A stretch of DNA of 64,000 nucleotides from Hyphomicrobiales bacterium (GTDB lineage: Bacteria; Pseudomonadota; Alphaproteobacteria; Rhizobiales; Rhizobiaceae): contig JAFKJU010000022.1 in NCBI GenBank assembly GCA_017305935.1, positions 1-64,000 of the forward strand, read 5' to 3'. Of the stretch, positions 50,652 to 63,060 are shown piece by piece (positions within the stretch are counted from its first letter, which is position 1; every line of letters starts with the position of its first letter). The notes beneath the pieces are model-generated. The model was not told the origin of the DNA. It did not search any database and was given only the letters and a program-made list of their open reading frames with translations. The position numbers were made by a program, and so were the translations under genes.

Positions 50652-52235
50652 TCAGAAATCGGTCGGCACGCCGCCTTCCGCCTTGCGGCGCGCGACGAAG
50701 GCGTCGAGTTCCTCCGAAATGGCCGGGTCGAGCGGCGGCTGCTCGTAATGCTTCAGCGTTTCCTTGAACACCCGGTTGGCGTGGTCGTAGGTCGTGGGAC
50801 GACCGGCTTCGCTCCAGGTCTCGAAATTGCGCCAGTCCGACAGGATCGGCGAATAGAAGGCGTTTTCGTAGCGCGCCAGCGTATGCGCCGTGCCGAAATA
50901 ATGGCCGCCGGGGCCGACATCGCGCACGGCGTCGAGGGCCAGCGCATCGGCGCTGACATCGAGCGGTTTCAGGAATTCCGCCACCATCTGCAGCATGTCG
51001 ACGTCGAGGATGAACTTCTCGAAGGAGGCGGTGAGCCCGCCTTCGCTCCAGCCGGCGGCATGCATGATGAAATTGCCGCCGCCCTGCGTCAGAGCCCAGA
51101 GCGACAGGGCCGATTCATAGGCCGCCTGCGCATCCAGCGTGTTGGCGGCATTGGTGTTGGAGGTGCGGTAGGGAAGACGATAGCGGCGCGCGAGCTGGCC
51201 GCCGGCGATCACCGCCTTCATGTATTCCGGCGTGCCGAAGGCCGGCGCACCCGTCTTCATGTCGACATTCGAGGTAAAGCCGCCATAGATGACTGGCGCG
51301 CCCTTTCGCACCATCTGCGTAAACGCGATGCCGCACAGCGCCTCGGCATTCTGCTGAACCAGCGCGCCGGCGATGGTCACCGGGGCCATGGCGCCGGCCA
51401 GCGTGAACGGCGTCACCACCACAACCTGATTGCGCGAGGACATTTCGATGATGCCCTGCAGCATCGGCCCGTCCAGGCGCAGCGGCGAGGAGGAATTGAT
51501 GATCGTGAACAGCGACGGCTCGCGCTCCATCTGCTCCATCGAGATGCCGCGGCCGATGCGGGCGATCTCGATGCCGTCGAGATTGCGCTGCTGGCCGAGC
51601 GAATAGCAGTGGAACGGTTTGTCGGTGAGCTTGACGAGATCGGAGAGACAATCGAGATGGCGCACGGAGGCATGGATATCGACCGGTTCGACCGGATAGC
51701 CGCCCGTTGTGTGGATGATGTCGTAGCTCTGCGCCAGTTTGAGGAGCTTGCGATAATCTTCCTGGTTGCCGGCACGGCGGCCGCCGTCGCGGTCGGCGAC
51801 GAAGGGGGCGCTGGCGATCTGGGCGAAGACGAGATTGTCGCCGCCGATGGCGACGTTGCGCAGCGGATTGCGGGCGTGCAGGGTGAAGGTGGAGGGCGCG
51901 TGCGCCACATAGTCCATGATCATGGCGCGGTCGAAGCGCACCCGGTCCTTGCCGGGTGTCACCACGGCGCCGGCCGCCTTCATGCGCTCGCGCGCCTGCG
52001 GCAGCATGATGTCCATGCCGATCTCTTCGAGGATGGTCAGCGACGCCTCGTGGATGTCCTCCAGCGCCTCCGGCGACAGAATCCGGCTCTTGTCGAGCGA
52101 ATTGACCAGATTGAGATAGGCGGAAGCGCCGCTTTTGCGGCTGCGCTCGACCCCGCGGCCGCCGTTGCGGCGACGACGTTCGGGCTGGGCGGCGGTATCG
52201 GTTTCAGGCGGTACTGCGGGGCTGATGTCGCTCAT
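50652..52235 (-). CDS. Trimethylamine methyltransferase (MttB) family protein, non-pyrrolysine
   Basis: 527 residues of the MttB superfamily. Family marks: ALEDIHEASLTILEEIGMDI, GYPVEPVDIHASVRHLD and the late part LDVDMLQMVAEFLKPLDVSADALALDAVRDVGPGGHYFGTAHTLARYENAFY. No in-frame UAG interrupts it, so unlike methanogen MttB it lacks pyrrolysine; such members act as corrinoid-dependent demethylases of glycine betaine or other quaternary amines. No corrinoid protein gene is adjacent. Arg-rich low-complexity N-terminus (about 20-35). Confidence 0.9.
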   Translation of the reverse strand: MSDISPAVPPETDTAAQPERRRRNGGRGVERSRKSGASAYLNLVNSLDKSRILSPEALEDIHEASLTILEEIGMDIMLPQARERMKAAGAVVTPGKDRVRFDRAMIMDYVAHAPSTFTLHARNPLRNVAIGGDNLVFAQIASAPFVADRDGGRRAGNQEDYRKLLKLAQSYDIIHTTGGYPVEPVDIHASVRHLDCLSDLVKLTDKPFHCYSLGQQRNLDGIEIARIGRGISMEQMEREPSLFTIINSSSPLRLDGPMLQGIIEMSSRNQVVVVTPFTLAGAMAPVTIAGALVQQNAEALCGIAFTQMVRKGAPVIYGGFTSNVDMKTGAPAFGTPEYMKAVIAGGQLARRYRLPYRTSNTNAANTLDAQAAYESALSLWALTQGGGNFIMHAAGWSEGGLTASFEKFILDVDMLQMVAEFLKPLDVSADALALDAVRDVGPGGHYFGTAHTLARYENAFYSPILSDWRNFETWSEAGRPTTYDHANRVFKETLKHYEQPPLDPAISEELDAFVARRKAEGGVPTDF

Positions 52236-52418
52236 GGCAAATCCGATGGTGTGTTCTCGACATGGTTGTCGCAGGAATTTGTCCCTTTTGTCGCCGCTGT
52301 TTGCGACAGGAAGCCGACTTTCTTGGGATAGCGCGACATGGCGAACGCGTCGGGCAAGGCTCGGCCTTTATCGCGGTTGGTTAACGCGTTGTTATGCCCG
52401 TCGTGATATGCGGGAGGA

Positions 52419-56138
<3,720 letters not shown>

Positions 56139-56151
56139 ATTTCCATTTTAT

Positions 56152-56200
56152 CACATTTCCGGTCGGAAAGCCGGTTCACGCTATATCTGGAAATACTGGC
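56152..56200. repeat. Dispersed palindromic intergenic repeat, copy G, overlapping the mnmD end
   Basis: ATTTCCGGTCGGAAAGCCGG to TATCTGGAAATACTGG. The last seven or so codons and the stop of the minus-strand methyltransferase gene (56176) lie within it, so the repeat supplies the protein C-terminus. Confidence 0.7.
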
Positions 56201-56913
56201 TTGACCCCGCAAAGCATCTCACGCTTGCCAGCAAAGCCCGGCCGGCGCTCGACGGTGAAACCCGCCTGCGCCAGATTGCGGCGCACGAAGCCCGCCGCCG
56301 CATAGGTCGCGAAACGGCCGCCGGCGACGGTCTTGTCGTAGAGGGCGCGCATCAGTTCGAGCGACCACATGTCCGAATTGCGCGATGGCGCGAAGCCGTC
56401 GAGATACCAGGCGTCGAAGGCTGCATCGAAGTCGCGCACGCCTTCCAGCGCCGGGCCGCAGACGACGGTCAACCGGGTCCGGTCGTCGATGTCGAGCGTG
56501 ACATGGCCGCCAGGTTCGGCCGGCCACAGCGCGACAAGCGCCTGCCGCTCGCGGTCGATCTCGGGCCAGCGCGACAGCGCCCGGTCGATATCGGCCGCCG
56601 CCATCGGATAAAGCTCGAAGGAGACGAAGTGGAGATGGCCGCCCGGCCCCCGCGTTTCCCGCCATTGCCGAAACGTCTCGCAGAAATTCAGGCCGGTTCC
56701 GAAACCCAGTTCGCCGATGCGGAAACTCTCTGCCGCCTGCCAGCGCGCGGGCAGGCCGTTCCCGTCGAGAAACACGTAGCCGCATTCCAGCCGGCCGTCG
56801 GTCTGGCAATAAAAGTGATCGCCAAAGGCCAGCGAATAGGGCATATCGCCGTCGCGCCAGTCGAGCGCCTGCCCGGCCGGGGCGGGCGTCGTTTCGGAGG
56901 TGGTTTCAGTCAT
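56176..56913 (-). CDS. mnmD: tRNA 5-aminomethyl-2-thiouridine methyltransferase MnmD
   Basis: 245 residues. Equivalent to the N-terminal domain of bifunctional MnmC: GDHFYCQTDGRLECGYVFLDGNGLPARW, SAM site FRIGELGFGTGLNFCETF, and the active-site DAWYLDGFAPSRNSDMWS. Makes mnm5s2U34 from nm5s2U34 using SAM. Its start codon overlaps that of the divergent FAD oxidoreductase (CATG at 56911-56914). The C-terminus is encoded by a palindromic repeat. Confidence 0.9.
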   Translation of the reverse strand: MTETTSETTPAPAGQALDWRDGDMPYSLAFGDHFYCQTDGRLECGYVFLDGNGLPARWQAAESFRIGELGFGTGLNFCETFRQWRETRGPGGHLHFVSFELYPMAAADIDRALSRWPEIDRERQALVALWPAEPGGHVTLDIDDRTRLTVVCGPALEGVRDFDAAFDAWYLDGFAPSRNSDMWSLELMRALYDKTVAGGRFATYAAAGFVRRNLAQAGFTVERRPGFAGKREMLCGVKPVFPDIA

Positions 56914-58117
56914 GGCTCTTTCTTCGTCCAATGCCGTTCCTGCCGATACGCCGCCGGCGAGCGCCGGTCAATCGTCCGCCGACCTCGTCATCGTCGGCGC
57001 CGGCATCATGGGCCTGTGGGCGGCCTTCGAGGCGGGGAAGTCCGGCCTGAAGACGATGCTGATCGATGTGAAGGGTGCGGGGGCCGGGGCAAGCGGCGGG
57101 CTGCTCGGCGCCTTGATGCCGCATATGCCGGATCGCTGGTCGGCGAAGAAGCAGTTTCAGTTCGATGCGCTGGTATCGCTGGAGGCGCGCATCGCCGAGC
57201 TGGAAGCGATAACCGGACTTTCCGCCGGCTATCGCCGCAGCGGCCGGCTGATCCCGCTGCCGAAGCCGCATCTGCGCGATATCGCGTTGCGCCACCAGGC
57301 CGATGCCGAAACGGCTTGGAAGACGCCGACGCGGGCCTTTCATTGGAATGTGATCGATGCGCCGCAGGTCGCGGGCTGGGTGCGGGTCGAGGCGGGTGCC
57401 GCCGGCTTCGTGCATGACACGCTGGCGGCCAGGATTTTTCCGCGCGGGCTGGTGGCGGCGCTGGCGGCGGCGCTTGCGACCTTTCCGAACCTCGCCTTTC
57501 GGAAAGGGGAGGGCGTTTCCGCCATCGATGCCGCGCGAAAACGCCTGCATTTCACGTCCGGCGACTCGCTGTCCTATGGCGCCTGCATCGTCGCCGCCGG
57601 CGTTTCCGCCTTCCAGTTGCTCGAAGCCCTGGGGCCGGCGCTGCAAAAACCGCTGGGGCAGCCCGTGAAGGGGCAGGCGGCGCTGCTGGCCGCCGATGTC
57701 GATCCCGGCCTGCCGGTGATCTTCCTCGACGGGCTCTATGTCGTTGCGCATGAAGGCGGCCATGTCGCCATCGGTTCGACCAGCGAGAACAGCTTTGCCG
57801 AACCGTTTTCGACCGATGCGCAGCTCGACGGGCTGGTGGCGGCGGCGCGCGACCTCGTGCCGGCCTTGGCGGACGCGCCCGTTGTCGAGCGCTGGGCCGG
57901 GCTGCGGCCGAAGGCCATCGATCGCGATCCGATGGTCGGCCCGCATCCGGACCATCCCGGCATTGTCGCGCTCACCGGCGGGTTCAAGATCAGTTTCGGC
58001 CTCGCCCATGTTCTCGCCCGCGCGGCGGTGGATGCCATCGAGGGGCGGGCGATGGACGTGCCCCCCGGCTTCACGCTGGAAAGCCATTTGGCCGTCGCCG
58101 GACGAAATGCGCCGTAA
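56912..58117 (+). CDS. FAD-dependent oxidoreductase, MnmC1/DadA-like
   Basis: 401 residues. FAD-binding DLVIVGAGIMGLWAAFEAGKSG at about 25-46, then GAGAGASGGLLGALMPHMPDRWS, which resembles the oxidase half of MnmC, and the late GLRPKAIDRDPMVGPHPDHPGIVALTGGFKISFGLAHV. Divergent and overlapping with mnmD, so it likely performs the MnmC1 step (cmnm5U to nm5U). A glycine or D-amino acid oxidase role is possible. ATG 56912 with GGAGG 11 bases before. Confidence 0.8.
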   Translation: MALSSSNAVPADTPPASAGQSSADLVIVGAGIMGLWAAFEAGKSGLKTMLIDVKGAGAGASGGLLGALMPHMPDRWSAKKQFQFDALVSLEARIAELEAITGLSAGYRRSGRLIPLPKPHLRDIALRHQADAETAWKTPTRAFHWNVIDAPQVAGWVRVEAGAAGFVHDTLAARIFPRGLVAALAAALATFPNLAFRKGEGVSAIDAARKRLHFTSGDSLSYGACIVAAGVSAFQLLEALGPALQKPLGQPVKGQAALLAADVDPGLPVIFLDGLYVVAHEGGHVAIGSTSENSFAEPFSTDAQLDGLVAAARDLVPALADAPVVERWAGLRPKAIDRDPMVGPHPDHPGIVALTGGFKISFGLAHVLARAAVDAIEGRAMDVPPGFTLESHLAVAGRNAP

Positions 58118-58206
58118 AGCCCCCGGTTGCTGCATCGCACTTCGCATCCCTGTCATGCAAATCACCTAGATCCGGCCGCAGGAGTCGTTTTGGACAAGGG
58201 GACGAC

Positions 58207-58914
58207 ATGCGTTATGCCATCTTTTTCACGCCGCCCGCGGGTGATCCGCTGACGCTGGCGGCGACGCAATGGTTGGGGCGTAATGCCTTTTCCGGTCATC
58301 CGGTCGAGCCGCCGGCGCTGCGCGGCCTCACGATTCCCGAGATCGCCTATTATACTGCGCTGCCGCGCCGCTACGGCTTTCACGCGGCGCTGAAAGCGCC
58401 GTTCCGTCTCTCCGAAAAGATGTCGGAATCGATGCTGCTGCGCCATCTCATGCGGTTTGCCGGCACCATCGCGCCGTTTGCCGTCGAGCGCATGGAGGTT
58501 GCCCGTCTCGGCGATTTCTACGGGCTGGTGCCCTCCTGCCCATCTGAGCAGCTGCTTTTCCTTGCCGCCGCCGTGGTGCAGGAATTCGACGCCTTTCGCG
58601 CGCCTTTGACCGAAGAGGAGATCGAGCGGCGCGACCCGCATGGGTTGAGCGCCGCCCAGCTCGCCAATCTGCATCGCTGGGGCTGCCCGCATGTGATGGA
58701 CGAGTTCCGTTTCTATATGAGCCTGACCGGCCCGGTGGCGTCGGCAGTAATGACCGTGCTCGGTCCGGCGCTGGAAGATTTTTTCGCGCCGGTGCTGCAA
58801 TCACCAATGGAGATCGCCAATCTCGCGCTGTTCGTTGAGGAGGAGTCAGGCGCGCCCTTCCGGGTGCATTCCCTGCATCCGCTGGGGCGAATTTCACGGC
58901 GACGCACGGCCTGA
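58207..58914 (+). CDS. DUF1045 family protein (2H phosphoesterase-like)
   Basis: 235 residues. It has the DUF1045 form: RYAIFFTPPAGDPLTLAATQWLGR, YGFHAALKAPFRL with the first His motif, and FRFYMSLTGPV, the second strand motif. The second motif lacks the usual histidine of 2H phosphoesterases. DUF1045 proteins often sit near phosphonate genes, but here the neighbours are ureide genes. Function unknown. ATG 58207 with AAGGGGACG before. Confidence 0.85.
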   Translation: MRYAIFFTPPAGDPLTLAATQWLGRNAFSGHPVEPPALRGLTIPEIAYYTALPRRYGFHAALKAPFRLSEKMSESMLLRHLMRFAGTIAPFAVERMEVARLGDFYGLVPSCPSEQLLFLAAAVVQEFDAFRAPLTEEEIERRDPHGLSAAQLANLHRWGCPHVMDEFRFYMSLTGPVASAVMTVLGPALEDFFAPVLQSPMEIANLALFVEEESGAPFRVHSLHPLGRISRRRTA

Positions 58915-58930
58915 GAGCGACGGTAAAGCT

Positions 58931-58968
58931 GTGCGCCGGCGGTTTTCCATCTCGACTTTCGCGGCATG
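58931..58968. repeat. Dispersed palindromic intergenic repeat, partial copy H
   Basis: GCGCCGGCGGTTTTCCATC followed by CGACTTTCGCGGCATG, a shortened copy upstream of puuE. It contains an ATG (58966) in frame with puuE, but that ATG has no ribosome site. Confidence 0.45.
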
Positions 58969-59007
58969 AGTGCTACCGTCGAAGCCTGTCCGCATGGGGT
59001 TCTTTCG

Positions 59008-59937
59008 ATGGTATCCGAGACTTATCCGCGCGATCTCGTTGGTTACGGTCGCGCCATTCCCGATCCGAAATGGCCGGGAGATGCCCGCGTCGCGGTGCAA
59101 TTCGTGGTCAATTACGAAGAGGGTGGCGAAAGCTGTATTCTCGACGGCGACCCGGCCTCGGAATGCCTGCTCTCCGAAATCGTCGGCGCGCAGGCCTGGG
59201 CCGGGCAGCGCAACCTCAACATGGAATCGATCTACGAATACGGTTCGCGCGCCGGCTTCTGGCGCCTGTGGCGCATGTTTACCGGGCTGAACGTGCCGGT
59301 CACCGTCTATGGCGTGACCCTGGCCATGGCCCGCAACCCGGAAGCGGTGGCCGCCATGAAGGAAGCCGGCTGGGAAATCGCCAGCCACGGTTATCGCTGG
59401 CTGGAATATAAGGATTTTTCGGAAGAGGCAGAGCGCAAGCATATCCTCGAGGCCGTGCGGCTGCATACCGAACTCACCGGCGAGCGCCCCTACGGCATGT
59501 ATCAGGGCAAGCCTTCCGACAACACGCTGCGGCTGGTGATGCAAGAGGGCGGTTTCCTCTATTCCTCCGACTCCTATGCGGACGACCTGCCGTTCTGGGT
59601 CAGGGGCGTCGACGGCACGCCGTTCCTGATCATCCCCTATACGCTTGAAACCAACGACATGCGGTTTGCGACGCCGCAGGGGTTCAACACCGGCGACCAG
59701 TTCTTCACCTATCTCAAGGATGCCTTCGATACGCTCTATGAAGAGGGCCGGGAAGGCAGCCCGAAGATGATGTCGGTCGGCCTGCATTGCCGCCTCGTCG
59801 GCCGTCCGGGCCGTGCGGCGGCGCTGAAACGCTTCATCGAGTATGTGCTCGGTCATGAGAAGGTCTGGGTGCCGCGCCGCATCGATATCGCCCGGCACTG
59901 GCATGCTCATCACAAGCCGTCGAGCCTGCTGCCATGA
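59008..59937 (+). CDS. puuE: Allantoinase PuuE (polysaccharide deacetylase fold)
   Basis: 309 residues, the normal PuuE size. NodB-like fold: VNYEEGGESCILDGDPASE, ESIYEYGSRAGFWRLWRMF, IASHGYRW (His of the active site), and MMSVGLHCRLVGRPGRAAALKRF. Hydrolyses allantoin to allantoate, without the metal of DHPase-type allantoinases. ATG 59008 was chosen because the ATG at 58966 lies in a repeat and would add 14 residues. It overlaps uraD by four bases. Confidence 0.93.
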   Translation: MVSETYPRDLVGYGRAIPDPKWPGDARVAVQFVVNYEEGGESCILDGDPASECLLSEIVGAQAWAGQRNLNMESIYEYGSRAGFWRLWRMFTGLNVPVTVYGVTLAMARNPEAVAAMKEAGWEIASHGYRWLEYKDFSEEAERKHILEAVRLHTELTGERPYGMYQGKPSDNTLRLVMQEGGFLYSSDSYADDLPFWVRGVDGTPFLIIPYTLETNDMRFATPQGFNTGDQFFTYLKDAFDTLYEEGREGSPKMMSVGLHCRLVGRPGRAAALKRFIEYVLGHEKVWVPRRIDIARHWHAHHKPSSLLP

Positions 59938-60431
59938 GTGCGCGGGCCGATTTCATCGAAAAGTTCGGCGGCATCTTCGAGCATTCGCCGTTCATCGCCG
60001 AGCGCGCCTACGATTCCGGCAATATCCTGGTGCCGCTGACCGTCAGGGGGGTGCATGCTGCCTTCGTCGCGATGTTCCGCGCGGCGAGCGAGGCGGAGCG
60101 GCTGGGCGTGCTGCGCGCCCATCCCGATCTCGCCGGCCGCCTGGCGATTGCCGGGGAACTCACCGAGGACAGCCGCAAGGAGCAGGCCGGCGCCGGCCTC
60201 GATCGGTTGAGCCCGCAGGAGCACGCCCGCTTCACCGCCCTGAACACGGCCTATGTCGAAAAATTCGGCTTCCCCTTCATCATCGCCGTCAAGGGGCTCG
60301 GCAAGGACGACATCCTCGCCGCTTTCGAGCGCCGCATCCACAATCCGCGCGAGGGCGAATTCGCGACCGCCTGCGCCGAGGTCGAGAAGATTGCGGCGCT
60401 CAGGCTCTCCGGCCTGTTGCCGCCGGGCTGA
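59934..60431 (+). CDS. uraD: OHCU decarboxylase UraD
   Basis: 165 residues. Converts 2-oxo-4-hydroxy-4-carboxy-5-ureidoimidazoline to S-allantoin, third step of urate degradation. Family motifs: FGGIFEHSPFIAERAYD, LRAHPDLAGRLAIAGELTEDSRKEQAGAGLD (catalytic His in RAHPDL) and KFGFPFIIAVKG. ATG overlaps the puuE stop (ATGA). Coupled translation with puuE. Confidence 0.95.
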   Translation: MSARADFIEKFGGIFEHSPFIAERAYDSGNILVPLTVRGVHAAFVAMFRAASEAERLGVLRAHPDLAGRLAIAGELTEDSRKEQAGAGLDRLSPQEHARFTALNTAYVEKFGFPFIIAVKGLGKDDILAAFERRIHNPREGEFATACAEVEKIAALRLSGLLPPG

Positions 60432-60494
60432 GGCAGGATTGCATCCCGGCTTCGATGCGCAGAAAAGGCGCCACGCCAATCCAAGGACATCAAC

Positions 60495-60995
60495 GTGCAA
60501 GATTATCTTTCCATCGAACCGCTGACGCAGGCCGCGTTCGCGCCCTTCGGCGACGTGATCGAGGCCGATCCGGCCCGGATGCGGCTGATCAACGGCGGCA
60601 ATACCGAGCGGTTCCATGCGCTTTTCGCGCCTGAGGCAGCCGGCGAAAACGCCCGCGTCATCGTCAATCTGTTCCGTGGCCAGCCGCGCGCCTTTCCCTA
60701 TCCCGTCGATATGATGGAGCGTCATCCGTTCGGCAGCCAGAGCTTTTCGCCGCTGAGCGGCCGGCCCTTCCTCGTGGTCGTCTCCGAGGATGAGGACGGC
60801 AGGCCGGGGCGTCCGCGCGTCTTCTTTGCCCGCGCCGACCAGGGCGTCAACTATCGCCGCAATACCTGGCATCATCCGCTGATGTCGCTTGGCGGCGTCA
60901 GCGATTTCCTCGTCGTCGATCGCGAAGGCGCGGAAAACAACCTCGAAGAATTCTTCTACGACATCCCGTATCTCATCGCGGAGCCCAAGCCATGA
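60495..60995 (+). CDS. allA: Ureidoglycolate lyase
   Basis: 166 residues. Splits ureidoglycolate into glyoxylate and urea. Signatures: [27 protein letters not shown] and [15 protein letters not shown] (metal-site histidines). GTG start at 60495 with AAGGACATCAAC before it; 63 bases after uraD. Its stop overlaps the pucM start by four bases. Confidence 0.94.
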   Translation: MQDYLSIEPLTQAAFAPFGDVIEADPARMRLINGGNTERFHALFAPEAAGENARVIVNLFRGQPRAFPYPVDMMERHPFGSQSFSPLSGRPFLVVVSEDEDGRPGRPRVFFARADQGVNYRRNTWHHPLMSLGGVSDFLVVDREGAENNLEEFFYDIPYLIAEPKP

Positions 60996-61348
60996 CCGGA
61001 TTGACGACCCATGTTCTCGATACCGCCGCAGGCCTCCCGGCGCAGGGCCTGCGCATCGATCTCTTCCGTCTTTCCGGCGACGCCCGCGAAAAGATCGCCA
61101 GCGTCGTCACCAATCACGACGGCCGCGTCGATGGCGGGCCGATCCTGATCGGCGACAGTTTTCAGGTCGGGGAATACGAGCTGGTCTTCCATGCCGGCGA
61201 TTATCTGCGGGCCAAGGGCGTGGCGCTTTCCGAGCCGCCCTTCCTCGATGTCATCCCTCTGCGTTTCGGCATCGCCGACGTAACGGCGCATTACCATGTG
61301 CCGCTGCTGCTCTCGCCCTATAGCTATTCGACCTATCGCGGCAGCTAG
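60992..61348 (+). CDS. pucM: 5-hydroxyisourate hydrolase (transthyretin-like)
   Basis: 118 residues. Motifs: [24 protein letters not shown] at the start (active-site His in THVLD), [30 protein letters not shown] at the C-terminus with the family-defining YRGS. Catalyses the second step of urate breakdown. No uricase gene appears in the window, so that step must be encoded elsewhere. Also called hiuH or uraH. Confidence 0.96.
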   Translation: MTGLTTHVLDTAAGLPAQGLRIDLFRLSGDAREKIASVVTNHDGRVDGGPILIGDSFQVGEYELVFHAGDYLRAKGVALSEPPFLDVIPLRFGIADVTAHYHVPLLLSPYSYSTYRGS

Positions 61349-61389
61349 ATCAGGCAGCGGGCAGGCGACTGCCGGCCCGCTGAAAAAAA

Positions 61390-62529
61390 TCAATCGCGCA
61401 GCAAAATGCTCTTGTCGATATCCTGGATGTTGCGACGGCCGCAAAGCGCCATGGTGACGTCCATTTCCTTGCGGATGATCTCCAGCACGTCGGTGACGCC
61501 CTGCTTGCCGCCGGCGCCGAGGCCGTAGAGGAAGGGGCGGCCGATATAGGTGCCCTTGGCGCCCAGCGCCACCGCCTTCAGCACATCCTGGCCGGAACGG
61601 ATGCCGCCATCCATATGCACTTCGATCTTGTGGCCGACGGCATCGACGATGCGCGGCAGCATGCCGATCGACGACATGGCGCCGTCGAGCTGGCGGCCGC
61701 CATGGTTGGAGACGATGATTGCATCGGCCCCTGTCGAGACCGCCATCTGCGCATCCTCGGGATCGAGAATGCCCTTGAGGATCAGCGGGCCGCCCCAGCG
61801 TTCCTTGATCCATTCGACATCGCTCCACGACAGGCGCGGATCGAACTGTTCGCTGGTCCACACCGATAGCGACGACAGATCGGTGACGCTTTTCGCATGG
61901 CCGACGATGTTGCGGAAGGTGCGGCGCTTGGTGCCGAGCATCTTCATGCACCAGCCGGGGCGCGTCGCCATCTGCCAGATGTGCCTGGGGGTGAAGCGCG
62001 GCGGCGCCGACAGGCCGTTGCGAATGTCCTTGTGGCGCTGGCCGAGGATCTGCAGGTCGAGGGTCAGCACCAGCGCCGAGCATTTCGCCGCCTTGGCGCG
62101 GTCGATGAGGTTCAACACGAAATCCCGGTCCTGCATCACGTAGAGCTGGAACCAGAACGGCTTGGTCGTGACGGAGGCGACATCCTCGATCGAGCAGATG
62201 CTCATGGTCGAGAGCGTGAAGGGAACGCCGAATTCTTCCGCCGCCTGCGCCGCCAGCATCTCGCCATCGGCATGCTGCATGCCGGTGAGGCCGGTCGGCG
62301 ACAGCGCTACCGGCATGGAGACCGGCTGGCCGATCATCGTCGTCGCCAGCGACCGGTTGGTCATGTCGACCAGAACCCGCTGGCGCAGCTTGATCCTGGC
62401 GAAATCGTCCTCGTTGGCCCGGTAGGTGCTTTCCGTCCAGGCGCCGCTATCGGCATAATCGAAGAACATCTTTGGCACGCGACGCTTTGCCAGCGCCTTG
62501 ATGTCCTTGATTTCAAGCGGCTTGCCCAT
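61390..62529 (-). CDS. lldD: FMN-dependent alpha-hydroxy-acid oxidase/dehydrogenase
   Basis: 379 residues of the L-lactate dehydrogenase/glycolate oxidase family. FMN barrel with KRRVPKMFFDYADSGAWTESTYRANE at the start, active-site SNHGGRQLDGA (His-Gly-Gly-Arg) near residue 270, and VHMDGGIRSGQDVLKAVALGA. Oxidises L-lactate or a related 2-hydroxy acid. No membrane segment. ATG 62529 chosen as it starts the helix GKPLEIKDIKALAKRRVP. It is convergent with pucM; lactate versus glycolate specificity cannot be told, so lldD is provisional. Confidence 0.88.
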   Translation of the reverse strand: MGKPLEIKDIKALAKRRVPKMFFDYADSGAWTESTYRANEDDFARIKLRQRVLVDMTNRSLATTMIGQPVSMPVALSPTGLTGMQHADGEMLAAQAAEEFGVPFTLSTMSICSIEDVASVTTKPFWFQLYVMQDRDFVLNLIDRAKAAKCSALVLTLDLQILGQRHKDIRNGLSAPPRFTPRHIWQMATRPGWCMKMLGTKRRTFRNIVGHAKSVTDLSSLSVWTSEQFDPRLSWSDVEWIKERWGGPLILKGILDPEDAQMAVSTGADAIIVSNHGGRQLDGAMSSIGMLPRIVDAVGHKIEVHMDGGIRSGQDVLKAVALGAKGTYIGRPFLYGLGAGGKQGVTDVLEIIRKEMDVTMALCGRRNIQDIDKSILLRD

Positions 62530-62649
62530 GCCCGACCCCTGTTTTGCTGATACCCAGACCGCGCCATAGCATGTCCGGGGCCGGCTTGTTAAGGGCGGAG
62601 GATCGAGAGAGGTCAATTCTGTTGACCTGTGACAGGATCACGCCGCCCC

Positions 62650-62674
62650 GGAACGAAAACGGCTTCTCCCGGTT
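62650..62674 (+). promoter_or_regulatory. Near-consensus EcfG promoter upstream of VOC gene
   Basis: GGAAC-N16-GGTT, one mismatch to the EcfG consensus, ending 22 bases before the VOC ATG. It would give a very short leader that still holds the ribosome site. Confidence 0.4.
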
Positions 62675-62696
62675 CCTTCTCTGTAAGGAGACCACC

Positions 62697-63041
62697 ATGG
62701 CACTGACGGCGATCTACGCGCAATTGAGCTGCTCCGACCTCGGGCGCAGCGTGGTCTGGTTCACGAATGTCTTCGCGCGCCAGCCGGATGCCCAGCCCAT
62801 GTCGGGGCTGGTGGAATGGCATCACGGCACACAGGCGGGGTTCCAGCTCTTCGAAGATACCGAACATGCCGGCAAGGGCACGCTGACGCTGATGGTCGAC
62901 GACATCACCGGCGAACGCGAGCGGTTGATGGCGGGCGGCATCCAGGCCAACCGGATCGAGGCAGCCGACTATACGACGATCATGCGGCTACGCGATCCCG
63001 ACGGCAATCTGGTGGTGCTGGCACAGCCGGGCCGGACGTGA
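62697..63041 (+). CDS. VOC-family (glyoxalase/bleomycin-resistance) protein
   Basis: 114 residues with a beta-alpha-beta-beta-beta pair layout: YAQLSCSDLGRSVVWFTNVFAR, VEWHHGTQAGFQLFED, TLTLMVDDITGERERLMAGG and MRLRDPDGNLVVLAQPG. The metal-binding His/Glu pattern of glyoxalase I is not complete, so the activity is open; a stress or resistance function is likely. TAAGGAGACC before ATG. An EcfG-like promoter lies upstream. Confidence 0.85.
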   Translation: MALTAIYAQLSCSDLGRSVVWFTNVFARQPDAQPMSGLVEWHHGTQAGFQLFEDTEHAGKGTLTLMVDDITGERERLMAGGIQANRIEAADYTTIMRLRDPDGNLVVLAQPGRT

Positions 63042-63060
63042 GGCCCGGCCGGCGCGGGGC

